Part shown: piece after piece, positions 35,500-44,985 of the stretch
Numbering within the stretch: position 1 is the first letter of the stretch
How the letters are laid out: each line of letters begins with the position of its first letter
DNA from: Gemmatimonadota bacterium
GTDB lineage: Bacteria; Latescibacterota; UBA2968
Length of the DNA: 64,000 nucleotides
Assembly (NCBI GenBank): GCA_002727195.1
Contig: PBWH01000026.1
Location: forward strand, 130,862 to 194,861
Reading direction: 5' to 3'
Made by a program: the position numbers and the translations under genes
The notes under the pieces: model-generated
The model's input: only the letters and a program-made list of their open reading frames with translations
What the model was told of the DNA's origin: nothing
The model's database searches: none

Positions 35500-36234
35500 A
35501 TGAGTGCTGTGTCTGCAGATGTCATTGCCCAATTGGCCCCGACCGGAGTGCTCCGGGCCGGGATCAACATGAACAACTTTCTGCTCGTCGTCGACAAGAC
35601 TGACGCCGGCGACCCGATCGGGCCCTCTCCTAACGTCGCGGCCGCGATCGCCGATGCCCTTGGGGTTCCGCTCAAGCTGGTTCCGTTCGACACGCCGAGT
35701 TCGATCTCCGCAGCGGCAGGAGAGGACGAATGGGACATCGGCAACATCGGCGCGGAGCCTCAGCGAGCTGAGGTCATGGATTTCACTGCCGCCTACGCCG
35801 AGATCCAGGCAACGTATCTCGTGCCGGCTGACTCAGCGATTCAGTCTGTCGACGAAGTCGATCAGCCAGGTAACCGGATCTCGGTTTCCAAAGGCAGCGC
35901 GTATGGTCTGTGGCTGGAGAACAACGTCCAGCAGGCCGAGCTGCACGCTGTCGAAGGTGGAGCCGCGTTCAAGCTGTTCGTCGACGAGAAACTGGACGCC
36001 TATGCCGGTCTGCGACCGGGCCTCCACTCGCAGGCAGAGCAGCTCCCCGGATCACAGATCTTGGACGGTCAGTTCACCGCGGTGCAGCAAGCAGTCGGGA
36101 TCAACAAGGGTAACGACGCGGCCTTTGCCTGGATCAAGACCTTTGTCGAAGACCTCAAGGCTAACGGGACGATCGCGGGCTTTATCGAACAGTTCGGCGT
36201 CCAGGGGAAGCTGTCTGTCGCGCCTCCAGCTTAG
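35500..36234 (+). CDS. Periplasmic-binding-protein-like (family 3) protein lacking a signal peptide
   Basis: A 244-residue protein with the fold of family 3 extracellular solute-binding proteins: LAPTGVLRAGINMNNF at the start, DEWDIGNIGAEPQRAEVMDFT and YAEIQATYLV near 80-105, SVSKGSAYGLWL near 130, and the closing TVAVQQAVGINKGND-like stretch. These normally deliver amino acids to ABC transporters. Here there is neither an export signal nor a permease or ATPase nearby, so a cytoplasmic sensing or binding role is possible. GAGGAG lies ten bases before ATG 35500. Confidence 0.82.
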   Translation: MSAVSADVIAQLAPTGVLRAGINMNNFLLVVDKTDAGDPIGPSPNVAAAIADALGVPLKLVPFDTPSSISAAAGEDEWDIGNIGAEPQRAEVMDFTAAYAEIQATYLVPADSAIQSVDEVDQPGNRISVSKGSAYGLWLENNVQQAELHAVEGGAAFKLFVDEKLDAYAGLRPGLHSQAEQLPGSQILDGQFTAVQQAVGINKGNDAAFAWIKTFVEDLKANGTIAGFIEQFGVQGKLSVAPPA

Positions 36235-36306
36235 GGCTACGTTATTTGGAGGGTACGTCGTAACGCCCTCCGAGATGCGGCGAGTGATTGGTACGATGGA
36301 TTGAAC

Positions 36307-38103
36307 ATGGACGAAAACAGGATCGACGATTTCGTTTCGACGATACATGGGACGTGCAGCAGCCACGTTGTTTCCACCGACAGCGGGAGCTTCGTGATTG
36401 ACTGCGGGCAATTCGGCCCTGAAGAGATATCGAAGCGAGCGGAAAAGACGAACTGGGAGCGCCTGTTCCTGACGCATTTCCATCGGGATCAATGCGAGGC
36501 CGCCAGCGACTGGGTCGATCGTGGCATCCCGGTTTCGATTCCATTCTCCGAGAAGCGCTTCTTCGAGGAAGGAGATGTGCTCCGGTCGTCGTACGATACC
36601 TACGACAACTACACGGCCTACTTTCAGACCCGGGGCGCCTCCAAGGACATCGCCGGAGACCCGGTCACGGATTACGACTCACTCTCCTGCGCAGGCCTCG
36701 ACGTCCAAGCAATCCCGCTCCCTGGGCATACGTTCGGATCTGTCGGGTACTGCTTCGAGTTGAAGGGCGTTCGCTATCTGGCTTGCGGAGACCTGATGGC
36801 CTCAGCCAGCAAGCTCCACGAATATTACTCCAGCCAGTGGAGCTACATGAGTTTCCAGGGCCACGTGAATCTTCTGGAAAGCCTGGAGGCGGTCAAGAAT
36901 CTGCGTGTCGATTGGATTCTCCCCGGCCACGGTGCCCCGTTCCGGGCGGAGGATGCCGACCTCAACGACCTGTCCACCAAACTGGCCGAACTCTACGAAC
37001 TGTTCTACGCGTCGCCCTACAAGCCGTTCGTACCGGTGTTCAATCGTCTGTCGGAACACGTCTACGAAGTCCGGAATTCTGCCGCGAACACCTACATCAT
37101 TCGAGACGACGACGGGCACGGTGTGTTCATTGACTGCGGATACGTCGGAAACGCGCCGATCACGTCGAATCCACATCGGTTCATCGATCACCTGACACCC
37201 TACCTGCAGGCCGAGACGGGCGTTTCAGATGTCGAGTGGTTTCTGCCGTCGCACTACCACGACGACCACCTGGCAGGGCTGCCGACGCTGCAGATCAAGT
37301 ATGGGACGAAGGTCGCATCCTCGCCGGAGGTGAAAGATATCCTGGAGCATCCGGAGCGATTCGAGATGCCGTGTCTGGTTCCGCACCGCACGACCGTGGA
37401 TCGCGTGATCGAACGGGACGAGACATTCCACTGGCGCGGGATCGACTTCCGAATGGAACAGTTCCCGGGACAGACGTGGTATCACCACCTGATCACGTTC
37501 GACGTCGACGGAAAGCGCTACCTATCGATCGGGGACAACATCTCGGGGCTTGGTTTCAGGGAGAATAGAGACTTCATCCACTCGTTCATCCCCAAGAACC
37601 GAACACCGGTGTCGAGCTACCGGGACATGCCCCGGCAGATCAAGGAACGTCAGCCGGATGTGATTCTGACAGGGCACGGATGCGGCGTGACTGTCGATCC
37701 GGAGCAGGTCGATCGGTGGCAGGTCTGGATGGACCGATGGACGGAGCTCTGGACAGAAACGCTCGACCAGCCGCACCCAAACCTGGGGATGGATCCGCAT
37801 TGGGTCGAATTCTATCCATTTAAGGTGAGAGCGAAGCCAGGTGCTGGCGTCACGTTCGAGATACGTGTCCGGAACCACGAGGACGAGCGACGCACCGGCG
37901 TCATCGTGCTCAGCGCGACCGGCGGAGCGACCGTCGATCCGGAGCGGATCGACCTGGACATCGACGCCGGTGATACGACCTCCTATTCGCTGCAGATACA
38001 GACACCTGATGCCGTTTCAACACACAGCTGGACGGTACTGGCTGACGTGACGTGGAATGGTAGTCACCTGGGCCGAGTCGCGGAAGGCATCGTCTACTGG
38101 TAG
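36307..38103 (+). CDS. Tandem metallo-beta-lactamase-fold hydrolase with C-terminal beta-domain
   Basis: A protein of 598 residues with two metallo-beta-lactamase-fold units. The first has LTHFHRDQCEAA near residue 60 (HxHxDQ, Gln in place of the usual His), PLPGHTFGSVGYC and ACGDLMAS. The second has SHYHDDHLAG near 315 (full HxHxDH), FPGQTWYHH and SIGDNISG. A final domain of about 110 residues (KPGAGVTFEIRVRNHEDE, ATVDPERIDLDIDAGDT) looks like an Ig/NEW3-type sandwich. The start is ATG 36307; a TTG six bases earlier is also open. The substrate is unknown. It precedes an enolase-superfamily gene by 23 bases, so it is probably co-transcribed. Confidence 0.85.
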   Translation: MDENRIDDFVSTIHGTCSSHVVSTDSGSFVIDCGQFGPEEISKRAEKTNWERLFLTHFHRDQCEAASDWVDRGIPVSIPFSEKRFFEEGDVLRSSYDTYDNYTAYFQTRGASKDIAGDPVTDYDSLSCAGLDVQAIPLPGHTFGSVGYCFELKGVRYLACGDLMASASKLHEYYSSQWSYMSFQGHVNLLESLEAVKNLRVDWILPGHGAPFRAEDADLNDLSTKLAELYELFYASPYKPFVPVFNRLSEHVYEVRNSAANTYIIRDDDGHGVFIDCGYVGNAPITSNPHRFIDHLTPYLQAETGVSDVEWFLPSHYHDDHLAGLPTLQIKYGTKVASSPEVKDILEHPERFEMPCLVPHRTTVDRVIERDETFHWRGIDFRMEQFPGQTWYHHLITFDVDGKRYLSIGDNISGLGFRENRDFIHSFIPKNRTPVSSYRDMPRQIKERQPDVILTGHGCGVTVDPEQVDRWQVWMDRWTELWTETLDQPHPNLGMDPHWVEFYPFKVRAKPGAGVTFEIRVRNHEDERRTGVIVLSATGGATVDPERIDLDIDAGDTTSYSLQIQTPDAVSTHSWTVLADVTWNGSHLGRVAEGIVYW

Positions 38104-38126
38104 CCGTTCAGCCGGGCACACTGTCC

Positions 38127-39314
38127 ATGAAAATCGAATCGATCCGCATCCACATCCTGAAGAGCGACCCCGTCGAGCCCGAGTGGCATCCGTATCGCAC
38201 CATGCAGGAATATCCTGGCTCCACGAAGGTCCGATTCGGTCACAAGCCCTACGAGGGCGAGGGCATCAAGCTCCCTGCCAGACCCGCCTACATCAGCCTC
38301 CTTCGAATCGCGACCGATACCAACCTCGAAACGTGCGGCGTCCTGGGATCGGGATGGGGCCGGGAAGACGTGGAGTGGCAAGCACACACGTTCAAGCTTC
38401 AATGGTCGCCCGAACTCGTCGGTGCTGACGCGCTCAACCGTGAGTATATCTGGCACAAGCTGTGGATGGCGCGCCGCTACTTCCACACCTACGCCGCCAC
38501 GGGTCCCATTCTCCTGATCGACCATCTGCTATGGGATCTGGCCGGTCTCCACGCGAACCTTCCCGTGCACAAATTGCTGGGTGGCTTCCGGGATCGCGTG
38601 CCGGCCTACCTGACGGAGCATAGCGTCACGCACGAAGAGGCACTCGACATCGCCCAATGGGCGATCGATCAGGGATACAAGGGGTTCAAGGATCACTCGA
38701 TGCTCGGCGTAGAGGAGAATGTAGCGCTCGCGCGAGATCTTCGTGACCTGGTCGGCGATGACATCGTCCTGATGCACGACCCGGTTCAGCAATACACCCT
38801 CGAGGACGCCATCAAAGTCGGTCGTGAACTGGAGAAACTCGACTACCTGTGGATCGAAGAACCGCTCCAGGAGTATGACATCAACGATCTCAAACGGCTT
38901 TCGGACGCGCTCGATCTCCCGGTCCTGGCGCTCGAATCGATCACGGGCAACCCATATCTGGCCGTGCCGTATCTGACCGCTGGCGCGATCGACATGGTCC
39001 GCCAGTCCGCGATGGGGATCACCGGTCAGATGAAGCTGGCGAACCTGGCCGAGATGTTCGGGATCACCTGCCACGGCGGAAGCCCGCACGTGGTTGCAGC
39101 CGTACGGAATGACGACTGGTGGGAGCATCATGCACGGGAAGCGCGGAGTCGGGGCTGGAATGAACCGAACCGGTCTCTCGTCAAGGCCGCATCCGGCCTG
39201 ATCCGCGACACGACGGAGGTCCGGGACGGCTACATGTATGTGCCGCAAACGCCTGGGCTGGGACGGATCATCGACTGGGAACGGATCGAAGCGCAAACGA
39301 TCGCGACCATCTGA
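38127..39314 (+). CDS. Mandelate racemase/muconate lactonizing enzyme family protein
   Basis: Enolase-superfamily enzyme of 395 residues with a K-x-H motif (GFKDHSMLG near residue 190), metal ligands in LMHDPVQQY, IEEPLQEYD and ALESITGNP, and a late His in CHGGSPHVVAA near 310. It resembles the gene at 10505 in its K-x-H and HGG segments and may be its paralogue. The gene follows the tandem hydrolase closely and is followed after 53 bases by a kelch protein, so an operon of three is likely. Confidence 0.9.
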   Translation: MKIESIRIHILKSDPVEPEWHPYRTMQEYPGSTKVRFGHKPYEGEGIKLPARPAYISLLRIATDTNLETCGVLGSGWGREDVEWQAHTFKLQWSPELVGADALNREYIWHKLWMARRYFHTYAATGPILLIDHLLWDLAGLHANLPVHKLLGGFRDRVPAYLTEHSVTHEEALDIAQWAIDQGYKGFKDHSMLGVEENVALARDLRDLVGDDIVLMHDPVQQYTLEDAIKVGRELEKLDYLWIEEPLQEYDINDLKRLSDALDLPVLALESITGNPYLAVPYLTAGAIDMVRQSAMGITGQMKLANLAEMFGITCHGGSPHVVAAVRNDDWWEHHAREARSRGWNEPNRSLVKAASGLIRDTTEVRDGYMYVPQTPGLGRIIDWERIEAQTIATI

Positions 39315-39367
39315 ATGAACGACCTCCTTCCTGACGAATACCAACACGTCTCAATCCCGGAACCACA

Positions 39368-40531
39368 ATGACAGACGACTACACCTGGAGATGCGTCAGC
39401 TCAGAGGTGGCCTGGTCGCCTCGTGACGGTGCGCAACTCGTCTCGTTCGACGACAGACTCTTCCTGCTTGGCGGATGGAACCAGTATGCGGGCGACCGGG
39501 ACGATCTTGCCGGTGCGGGTGTCGGCACCTTCGAGTCGGAAGTGTGTTCGGAGGTGTGGTGTTCGGACGACGATGGCGCCAGCTGGTCTCTGGCGACGAC
39601 GGCTCCGTGGAGCGGTCGACACATGCACGGAGCGGTCGTGCACGATGACCACATCTGGATCGTCGGTTCCGAGAACGGCACACCCGACGATGTATGGAAA
39701 TCGAAGGACGGTGTTGATTGGGAGCTGGTCGCGTCCACCGTTCCGTGGGAGGATCGCGGCAACCAGATAGTCACGGTCTTCGACGGGTCGATCTGGATCA
39801 TGGGTGGCCAGGCCGGTGCTGCCGCGCAGACCAACTTCATTGCTGATCTGAAAGCCAGCAAGCCCTTCCCTCCGGATCCTCCCCCGCTTCGTGATGTCTG
39901 GCGGACAGACGACGGTGTGAACTGGGAACAGGTCACCGACAGTGCACCGTGGGCACCACGGGGCATGATCACGGGCACAAATGGTGGTGTGGCCGTCCAC
40001 GATGGTCGGATGTGGATCCTCGGGGGTGGCTACGTGGGCTCGGGTGGCACTACGCTGAGTTCGCTTCGATACGATCTCGAAGCGCAACCGCGGCTGAAGG
40101 CCCGTCTCTACCACAATGATGTGTGGTCATCAGCCAACGGTCACGACTGGACCCGTCACCTGGTGGAAGGAGAGGCGCCGTGGGCGGCCCGCTCATACCA
40201 CGACACGGCATCCTGGGACGACAAACTCTGGGTGCTCGGCGGACATCGCGGCATCGCCGACCTCCCGGAGGAAGTCGCAACCGAGGGTAACCGGAACGAC
40301 GTCTGGTATTCGGCGGATGGCGAACACTGGGAGGAGCTACCGGGCACCCCGTGGAGCGCGCGTCACGCCTGCGGCGTTCAAGTCCACAAGGGCTCGCTTT
40401 ACGTCGCCGCAGGGAGCCGGGTGACGATTTCAGCGGAGCAGACCGAGCTGAGCAAGCGTGACTTCAAGCACAGGGCCGAGTCCAGGTGGCTGCCAGGAGA
40501 CGTGTGGCGGCTGGATCACGTAGGACCTTGA
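39368..40531 (+). CDS. Kelch-like beta-propeller protein
   Basis: A 387-residue protein of about six repeats of the form WSPRDGAQLVSFDDRLFLLGG, HGAVVHDDHIWIVGS, QIVTVFDGSIWIMGG and DTASWDDKLWVLGGH, that is kelch repeats with the double Gly and the following Trp. Interspersed DDGVNWEQV and SKDGVDWEL units resemble propeller loops of sialidase-like proteins. No signal peptide is seen. Kelch propellers bind proteins or glycans, and here it may assist the upstream sugar-acid enzymes. ATG 39368 is supported by the first repeat starting at residue 15. Confidence 0.85.
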   Translation: MTDDYTWRCVSSEVAWSPRDGAQLVSFDDRLFLLGGWNQYAGDRDDLAGAGVGTFESEVCSEVWCSDDDGASWSLATTAPWSGRHMHGAVVHDDHIWIVGSENGTPDDVWKSKDGVDWELVASTVPWEDRGNQIVTVFDGSIWIMGGQAGAAAQTNFIADLKASKPFPPDPPPLRDVWRTDDGVNWEQVTDSAPWAPRGMITGTNGGVAVHDGRMWILGGGYVGSGGTTLSSLRYDLEAQPRLKARLYHNDVWSSANGHDWTRHLVEGEAPWAARSYHDTASWDDKLWVLGGHRGIADLPEEVATEGNRNDVWYSADGEHWEELPGTPWSARHACGVQVHKGSLYVAAGSRVTISAEQTELSKRDFKHRAESRWLPGDVWRLDHVGP

Positions 40532-40560
40532 TGGTCCAGTGGCCTGTCGCAGGCTAAGAA

Positions 40561-40592
40561 CCTTCAATGCACAGGACGCAGAGGGCAAGATC
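40561..40592. repeat. Purine-rich short repeat (cacaggacgcagaggg)
   Basis: Short run similar to 4027-4062 and to the reverse complement at 60911-60960, located between the kelch gene and the broken kinase gene. Confidence 0.45.
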
Positions 40593-40679
40593 CCTTGGCA
40601 GATCCACCCCACGAGGACTCGCTAGTCCCCAGTTTAGGGATCAGACAATTTGCCCTGTGGGCTCGTGCAGGAGCTTTGT

Positions 40680-41116
40680 TTGACGTCAACCATTCGAGGC
40701 AGACTGATCATCGTGTGCGGACAGCCCGCATCCGGGAAGACGACCGACAGGCGTAACCTTGCGACAGAGAACGGAGCTGTGCGCTATTGTCCCGATGAAT
40801 TGTTGGCTGATCTTGGCGCCAACCTGTGGGGCGAACAGCTTCGAGAGAAGGTCGAAGCGCTCCAGTGGAAGCAGACGAAAGAGCTCCTTGCCGTGGGGGT
40901 GACCACGATCATCGAATTGGGTACGTAGGGCCGGTCGGTACGGGATGCGCTCAGGCTTGGCCCAGATATGGTTGGAGCTAGCGCCGAGTTTCACTATCTG
41001 CGGGGATCGGTGGACACGTTGTTCGATCGGATTGACAGGCGCCGAGCTGAAAATCCACCGATTACGCGCGAGCAGCGATGCAGTGGGCTGATGTGTTCCA
41101 GGAGCCAGCTCATTAG
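40680..41116 (+). pseudogene. P-loop kinase/AAA family ATP-binding protein, broken
   Basis: Starts at TTG 40680 with AGGAG upstream. The first part is good: LIIVCGQPASGKTT (P-loop) and YCPDELLADLG. An in-frame TAG at 40926-40928 sits after IIELGT, where relatives typically have Trp. The same frame continues GRSVRDALRLG, then EFHYLRGSVDTLFDRIDRR and PITREQ. A frameshift near 41076 restores MQWADVFQEPAH to a TAG at 41114-41116. The original was about 145 residues, a zeta-toxin-like or small-molecule kinase. It is now presumed inactive. Confidence 0.75.
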
Positions 41117-41348
41117 TAGATGAACCTGTTCGGCTACTCAACACTTGTCGAACAGGGGTGACCGCGACCCATTCGCCCCCCTAGAGATTCTTCGCTAGCA
41201 CTCAGAATGACTGAGACCAAGGCAATTGTTCACCCGGGTGCACAATTGGGGCCAGACGATGGAAATCCAGCATCTCGTGGAGGCTGCGACGATCGCTTTC
41301 CGCGCCTGCCGCCAGCCGTTGGAGGGTCACTCTGTCGTACGGAAGCGA

Positions 41349-42266
41349 CTAGGCCGTTGCGAAGACCTCTTCCTCGACCTGGCACAGGTGATCGAGCATC
41401 GCGCGCACCCGGGGCAACTCTGATTCCGCGACATCCTCGACGAACGGGATCACCGGACCACCGGCCAGACCGGAGACGTCCATTGCAGCGTGGAGTCCAG
41501 AGGCACTGTAGCGAGCGCCATTCTCTGCTCGGAAGTCCTCGAACGGAACCATCTCCTTCCGAATACGCTCGGCACCATCGACATCCCCGATATTGAACGA
41601 TCGCAACAGCTCAAGACTCAACCGGGGTACGAAGTTCGCCATCCCCGAACTGAATCCGACGGCCCCGGCCTGTAGGTAGTCGATACTCGGGTCCTCAGCC
41701 ATCCCGCACGCCATCGCAGCGGCCTCCCCTGCCCGATCGTTGATCTCCACGAACAGATCCAGATCGTCTACGCTGTATTTGAGTCCCACTACGCCGTCCC
41801 TTTGGCAGAGATCGACCACCACTTCAGCAGGCATGATATCCGCACGACGTTGGTAGAGGATCACGGGAAGCTGAACGTCATCGACGATCGACCGGATCCC
41901 CTCGAGCACACCCGCCGTCGAAGCGGGACCGACGATGGGCATGATCATCACGCCTGACGCGCTCAGAGTCCGCGCGATGCGACCCATCTCGATGGAGCGT
42001 CCGTACCCTGGTCCAATCCCGGGAACGACGAACGCATCGTCACCGGCCGCATCGATAAACGTGCCCACGACTGCCTCATACGCTTCGAGCGTGGCGTCGT
42101 AGACGAGCCCCGTCCCGCACTCGGGCATTATGAAGTTGACGCCGCTGTCGATCAGGTGTCGCACGTTGCCCCGGATCCCCTCGTGGTTGATCGAGCGGTC
42201 TGGATTCCGTGGTGTGATCGCGACTACGAGAACATCGGCACAGTCGCTGCTGGTGATCTGTTTCAT
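41349..42266 (-). CDS. Dihydrodipicolinate synthase/N-acetylneuraminate lyase family aldolase
   Basis: DapA-superfamily class I aldolase of 305 residues. It has AITPRNPDRSINHEGI at the start, a MPECGTGLVYDAT segment in place of the GTTGE loop, Tyr in PVILYQRRA near residue 140 and the Schiff-base Lys in GVVGLKYSVDD near 166. Given the sugar-acid genes around it, cleavage or dehydration of a 2-keto-3-deoxy sugar acid is more likely than lysine synthesis. The altered GTTGE loop argues against a true DapA. It is transcribed divergently from the kelch protein at 42335, so they may share a control region. Confidence 0.88.
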   Translation of the reverse strand: MKQITSSDCADVLVVAITPRNPDRSINHEGIRGNVRHLIDSGVNFIMPECGTGLVYDATLEAYEAVVGTFIDAAGDDAFVVPGIGPGYGRSIEMGRIARTLSASGVMIMPIVGPASTAGVLEGIRSIVDDVQLPVILYQRRADIMPAEVVVDLCQRDGVVGLKYSVDDLDLFVEINDRAGEAAAMACGMAEDPSIDYLQAGAVGFSSGMANFVPRLSLELLRSFNIGDVDGAERIRKEMVPFEDFRAENGARYSASGLHAAMDVSGLAGGPVIPFVEDVAESELPRVRAMLDHLCQVEEEVFATA

Positions 42267-42334
42267 ACGAGTATCTCTACCTTGCGCATCTGGAAGCGCG
42301 CGATTTGATTGCCTCTGGTGACATCACAACGTAT

Positions 42335-43780
42335 ATGACCGTAAGACAAGCTGAGAAAATCAACCCGAAATTGTGCACATCTTTGTCTGAACGAGATCAC
42401 TACGGGAACGCCTGGCGGGTCACCGGGAACGGCCGATTGGAGGTCGATACCCCAGATGGAGAGACCGTGGTCGCGTGGGACCGGCCGGATGCCGTGGTTC
42501 AAAGCCTTGCGACAGATGAACACGGGTTCGTCTGGCTGATCGCGGGTGGGGAGGTCTACTTCTGCAACCCAAGGGCCATCGCCGACAGCGAACCACCCGA
42601 CCAGTCAGAGAACGAACCGGGATCACCTGGTGTCTTCACTGTAGTGGATCGAGATCAGCTACCGGGTACCCCGACAGAACTCCAATGCAGCGAAGCTGGG
42701 CTGATGCTCGTGCACTGCGCCAATAACGGGCCTGAAGCCGTGGTCGAGGTGGGCGTGACGGGGCGAGATATCGGCGGCCCCTTCACCAGCGGACACACGA
42801 CTGAGGTGAGGGTCTCGCTCGACATCACACCTGGCAACCCCGACTGGGAGGTTCTGTCCGCCCGGTTACCTTGCGGCACACACGACAACTTCTGCACCAC
42901 GGCCGACGGACGTGTCTTCCTGGCCGGTGGCGCCACGCACTATCGGGGGTATCCCGCTGTTAATCACGTGTACGACACCCTCCTCGCCTGCGAGCCGGGA
43001 AGGGACAACGAGTGGTCGGTTGTGGGCCGTTTGCCTGGTGGGTGCATCTACCCCGGCCTCGCGTCCCTTGACGGTCTTGTCTACGTCCTCGGTGGTGGCG
43101 GGGGGGCCCTGAGCGACACCTGCTGGACCTTCGACGCCACGAGCACGTCCGAGACTGCCTCTGACCTCCAATCCATCCCGTCTCTTCCCTCCCCTCGCTT
43201 CGGGAGCGTTGCGTGCGCTGCGGGCGGACGGATCTGGGTCGTCGGCGGAACAGGCGGCGGCGAAAAACGGGGTCCCTTGAGGGAACTGATAAGCTTCGCT
43301 CCCGGCGAATCCGAGTGGCGAGTTGAACCTCCAGCCCCCATCGACCTTCCTGTCGCAACGCTTGCCGGTTGCGAGCTGAACGAGGTCATCTATCTATTGG
43401 GAGGGGCGCCGGCCCGGTTCCTCGCGTTCAACACCGAGACAGGCACGTGGGACGCGTCCCTCCCCAATCACCCATTGGGCTCACAGGCGTCAGCGATGAC
43501 GGCACACAACGGTGAAGTCTGGGTCTGTGGTGGCGGCGTCACCATCGGTGACGACGTCAATCCCGAGCGTCGCGGTGACCAGCGCGTGTATTCCAGGAAG
43601 TCCCACTCGTTCGCCGTGTCAGACAATCGGTGGACGGAGCGAGCAGACATGCCGTGTGAACAGAACTGGGGAGCGGCCTGCTCGCTGAACGGACGGCTCC
43701 TTCTGATCGCGGGTGCCCATCGAAGTCAGTCGGCGGGTGCCTATGTTTTCGACAATCGCGTGCTGGCATTGCGGCAGTAG
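42335..43780 (+). CDS. Kelch-repeat beta-propeller protein
   Basis: A 481-residue protein, with kelch units concentrated in the second half: GRVFLAGGATHYRGYP, LDGLVYVLGGGGG, GGRIWVVGGTGGG, NEVIYLLGGAPARF, NGEVWVCGGG and NGRLLLIAGAHR. The first about 150 residues are less regular but contain another propeller-like run (HGFVWLIAGGEVYF). ATG 42335 is chosen over the upstream TTG at 42305; neither has a strong ribosome site. No secretion signal is visible. It pairs with the divergent aldolase gene. Confidence 0.83.
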   Translation: MTVRQAEKINPKLCTSLSERDHYGNAWRVTGNGRLEVDTPDGETVVAWDRPDAVVQSLATDEHGFVWLIAGGEVYFCNPRAIADSEPPDQSENEPGSPGVFTVVDRDQLPGTPTELQCSEAGLMLVHCANNGPEAVVEVGVTGRDIGGPFTSGHTTEVRVSLDITPGNPDWEVLSARLPCGTHDNFCTTADGRVFLAGGATHYRGYPAVNHVYDTLLACEPGRDNEWSVVGRLPGGCIYPGLASLDGLVYVLGGGGGALSDTCWTFDATSTSETASDLQSIPSLPSPRFGSVACAAGGRIWVVGGTGGGEKRGPLRELISFAPGESEWRVEPPAPIDLPVATLAGCELNEVIYLLGGAPARFLAFNTETGTWDASLPNHPLGSQASAMTAHNGEVWVCGGGVTIGDDVNPERRGDQRVYSRKSHSFAVSDNRWTERADMPCEQNWGAACSLNGRLLLIAGAHRSQSAGAYVFDNRVLALRQ

Positions 43781-43785
43781 CCAGC

Positions 43786-44962
43786 GTGTTCCGAGACAAG
43801 GCCTTGAGACGCCTCCCGACATCACTCATCCTCTGCCTGTCGACGGCTGTCCACACGCAGTCTGCTCAGGGACTGATCAACGAGGAGGGTGAGACCAACA
43901 CCGGATTCGGGAACACCTTCGCAGGGAACGTGAACACGATCTTCGGCGGCGTCGGGTCCGGCGACGGCCACGCGAAAGATGAAGGCTACGCGCTGGTCTA
44001 CGAGACCCACGACGGACACTGGCACTTGATGGATGGGCTGTTAGACGAAGACGGTACAGCGGGTGACCGATTTGGATGGCGTGTCGCAATGGTAGGATCC
44101 ACTGCTCTTGTTGTCCCTTTACAACGGCACGACGATGAAATGACGCGCCACCAGATTACTCAGTCCAGGCTGCCAAGGACGCCCGCGCCTTCGCGATCGG
44201 GGCCATCCTGGCCTTTGGGCGAGATAAGGACGGCTGGGGCCGCCGCCAGATTATTCAGCCAGTAGAACGATGGAACCGGGGAGAATTCGGCTACTCGATT
44301 GCCGTATCGGGATAGAACCTTCTCTTAGGAAGCCCAATGTCTTCCCAACAGAACCAGCACTCCGGACCGGCCTATATCTTCACGCGCACAGCAGGCACGT
44401 GGCCCCAGGATCAGGTCCTCCTCCTTGGTGATGGTGCCCCGGCCGAGTATGGTTTCCCACACAGACGGCTTTCGGCTGGGCGGTCGACCTGGACGGTGAC
44501 CTGGCCGTTATCGGGACGCCATACGGGGGTGGCCTCACCGGAGAATTCGCCAACCTTCAAGGTTCGGCCTATGTTTTTGAGAAAGACCCTGAAACCGGTC
44601 TCTTCCAACAGGCCCACCTGCTTAGTTACGAGGATCCCGTTCTCAGCGAGAAGTTCGGCAACACCATCGCCATTTCCGGTGACTGGATTCTCGTCGGGTC
44701 CGAAAGCGGTGTGCGAAAGGGCAATCCGGCATACCTCAGAGGGTTCCAACGGGACGAAACCGGCATCTGGTTGATGCGTCAGATTCTGGAGGCTTCAGAC
44801 AGCCAGCAGCACGACGGTTTCGGGTAGAAAATCGAAATGGCAGACCATTGCGCACTCATCTCTACCCATCTGAAGGAGGGTGGTCCAGAAGATCCGGCCA
44901 GCACCAAGGGCGCGCGGTCCCGGGATATCGGTGCCATTCACGTTTTTGACATCAACGACTAA
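43786..44962 (+). pseudogene. FG-GAP repeat protein, broken
   Basis: Starts GTG 43786 with a signal-like segment (SLILCLSTAVHTQSAQG). FG-GAP repeats follow: GDRFGWRVAMVGSTALV; later, in other frames, GEFGYSIAVSG then stop; FGWAVDLDGDLAVIGTPYGG; EKFGNTIAISGDWILVGSE; and DGFG, stop, KIEMADHCALIS. At least two frameshifts (near 44110 and 44470) and two in-frame stops (including TAG near 44827, where a Trp is expected) interrupt it. The original would have been an exported beta-propeller. Readable similarity ends at TAA 44960-44962. Confidence 0.72.
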
Positions 44963-44985
44963 CCGAAGAGAGAAGGAACGGCTCT

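Noticed and set aside
36307..36600. First metallo-beta-lactamase domain as a dead domain because of HxHxDQ
   Set aside because: HxHxDQ occurs as a natural variant in this fold, so loss of activity cannot be claimed from the Gln alone.
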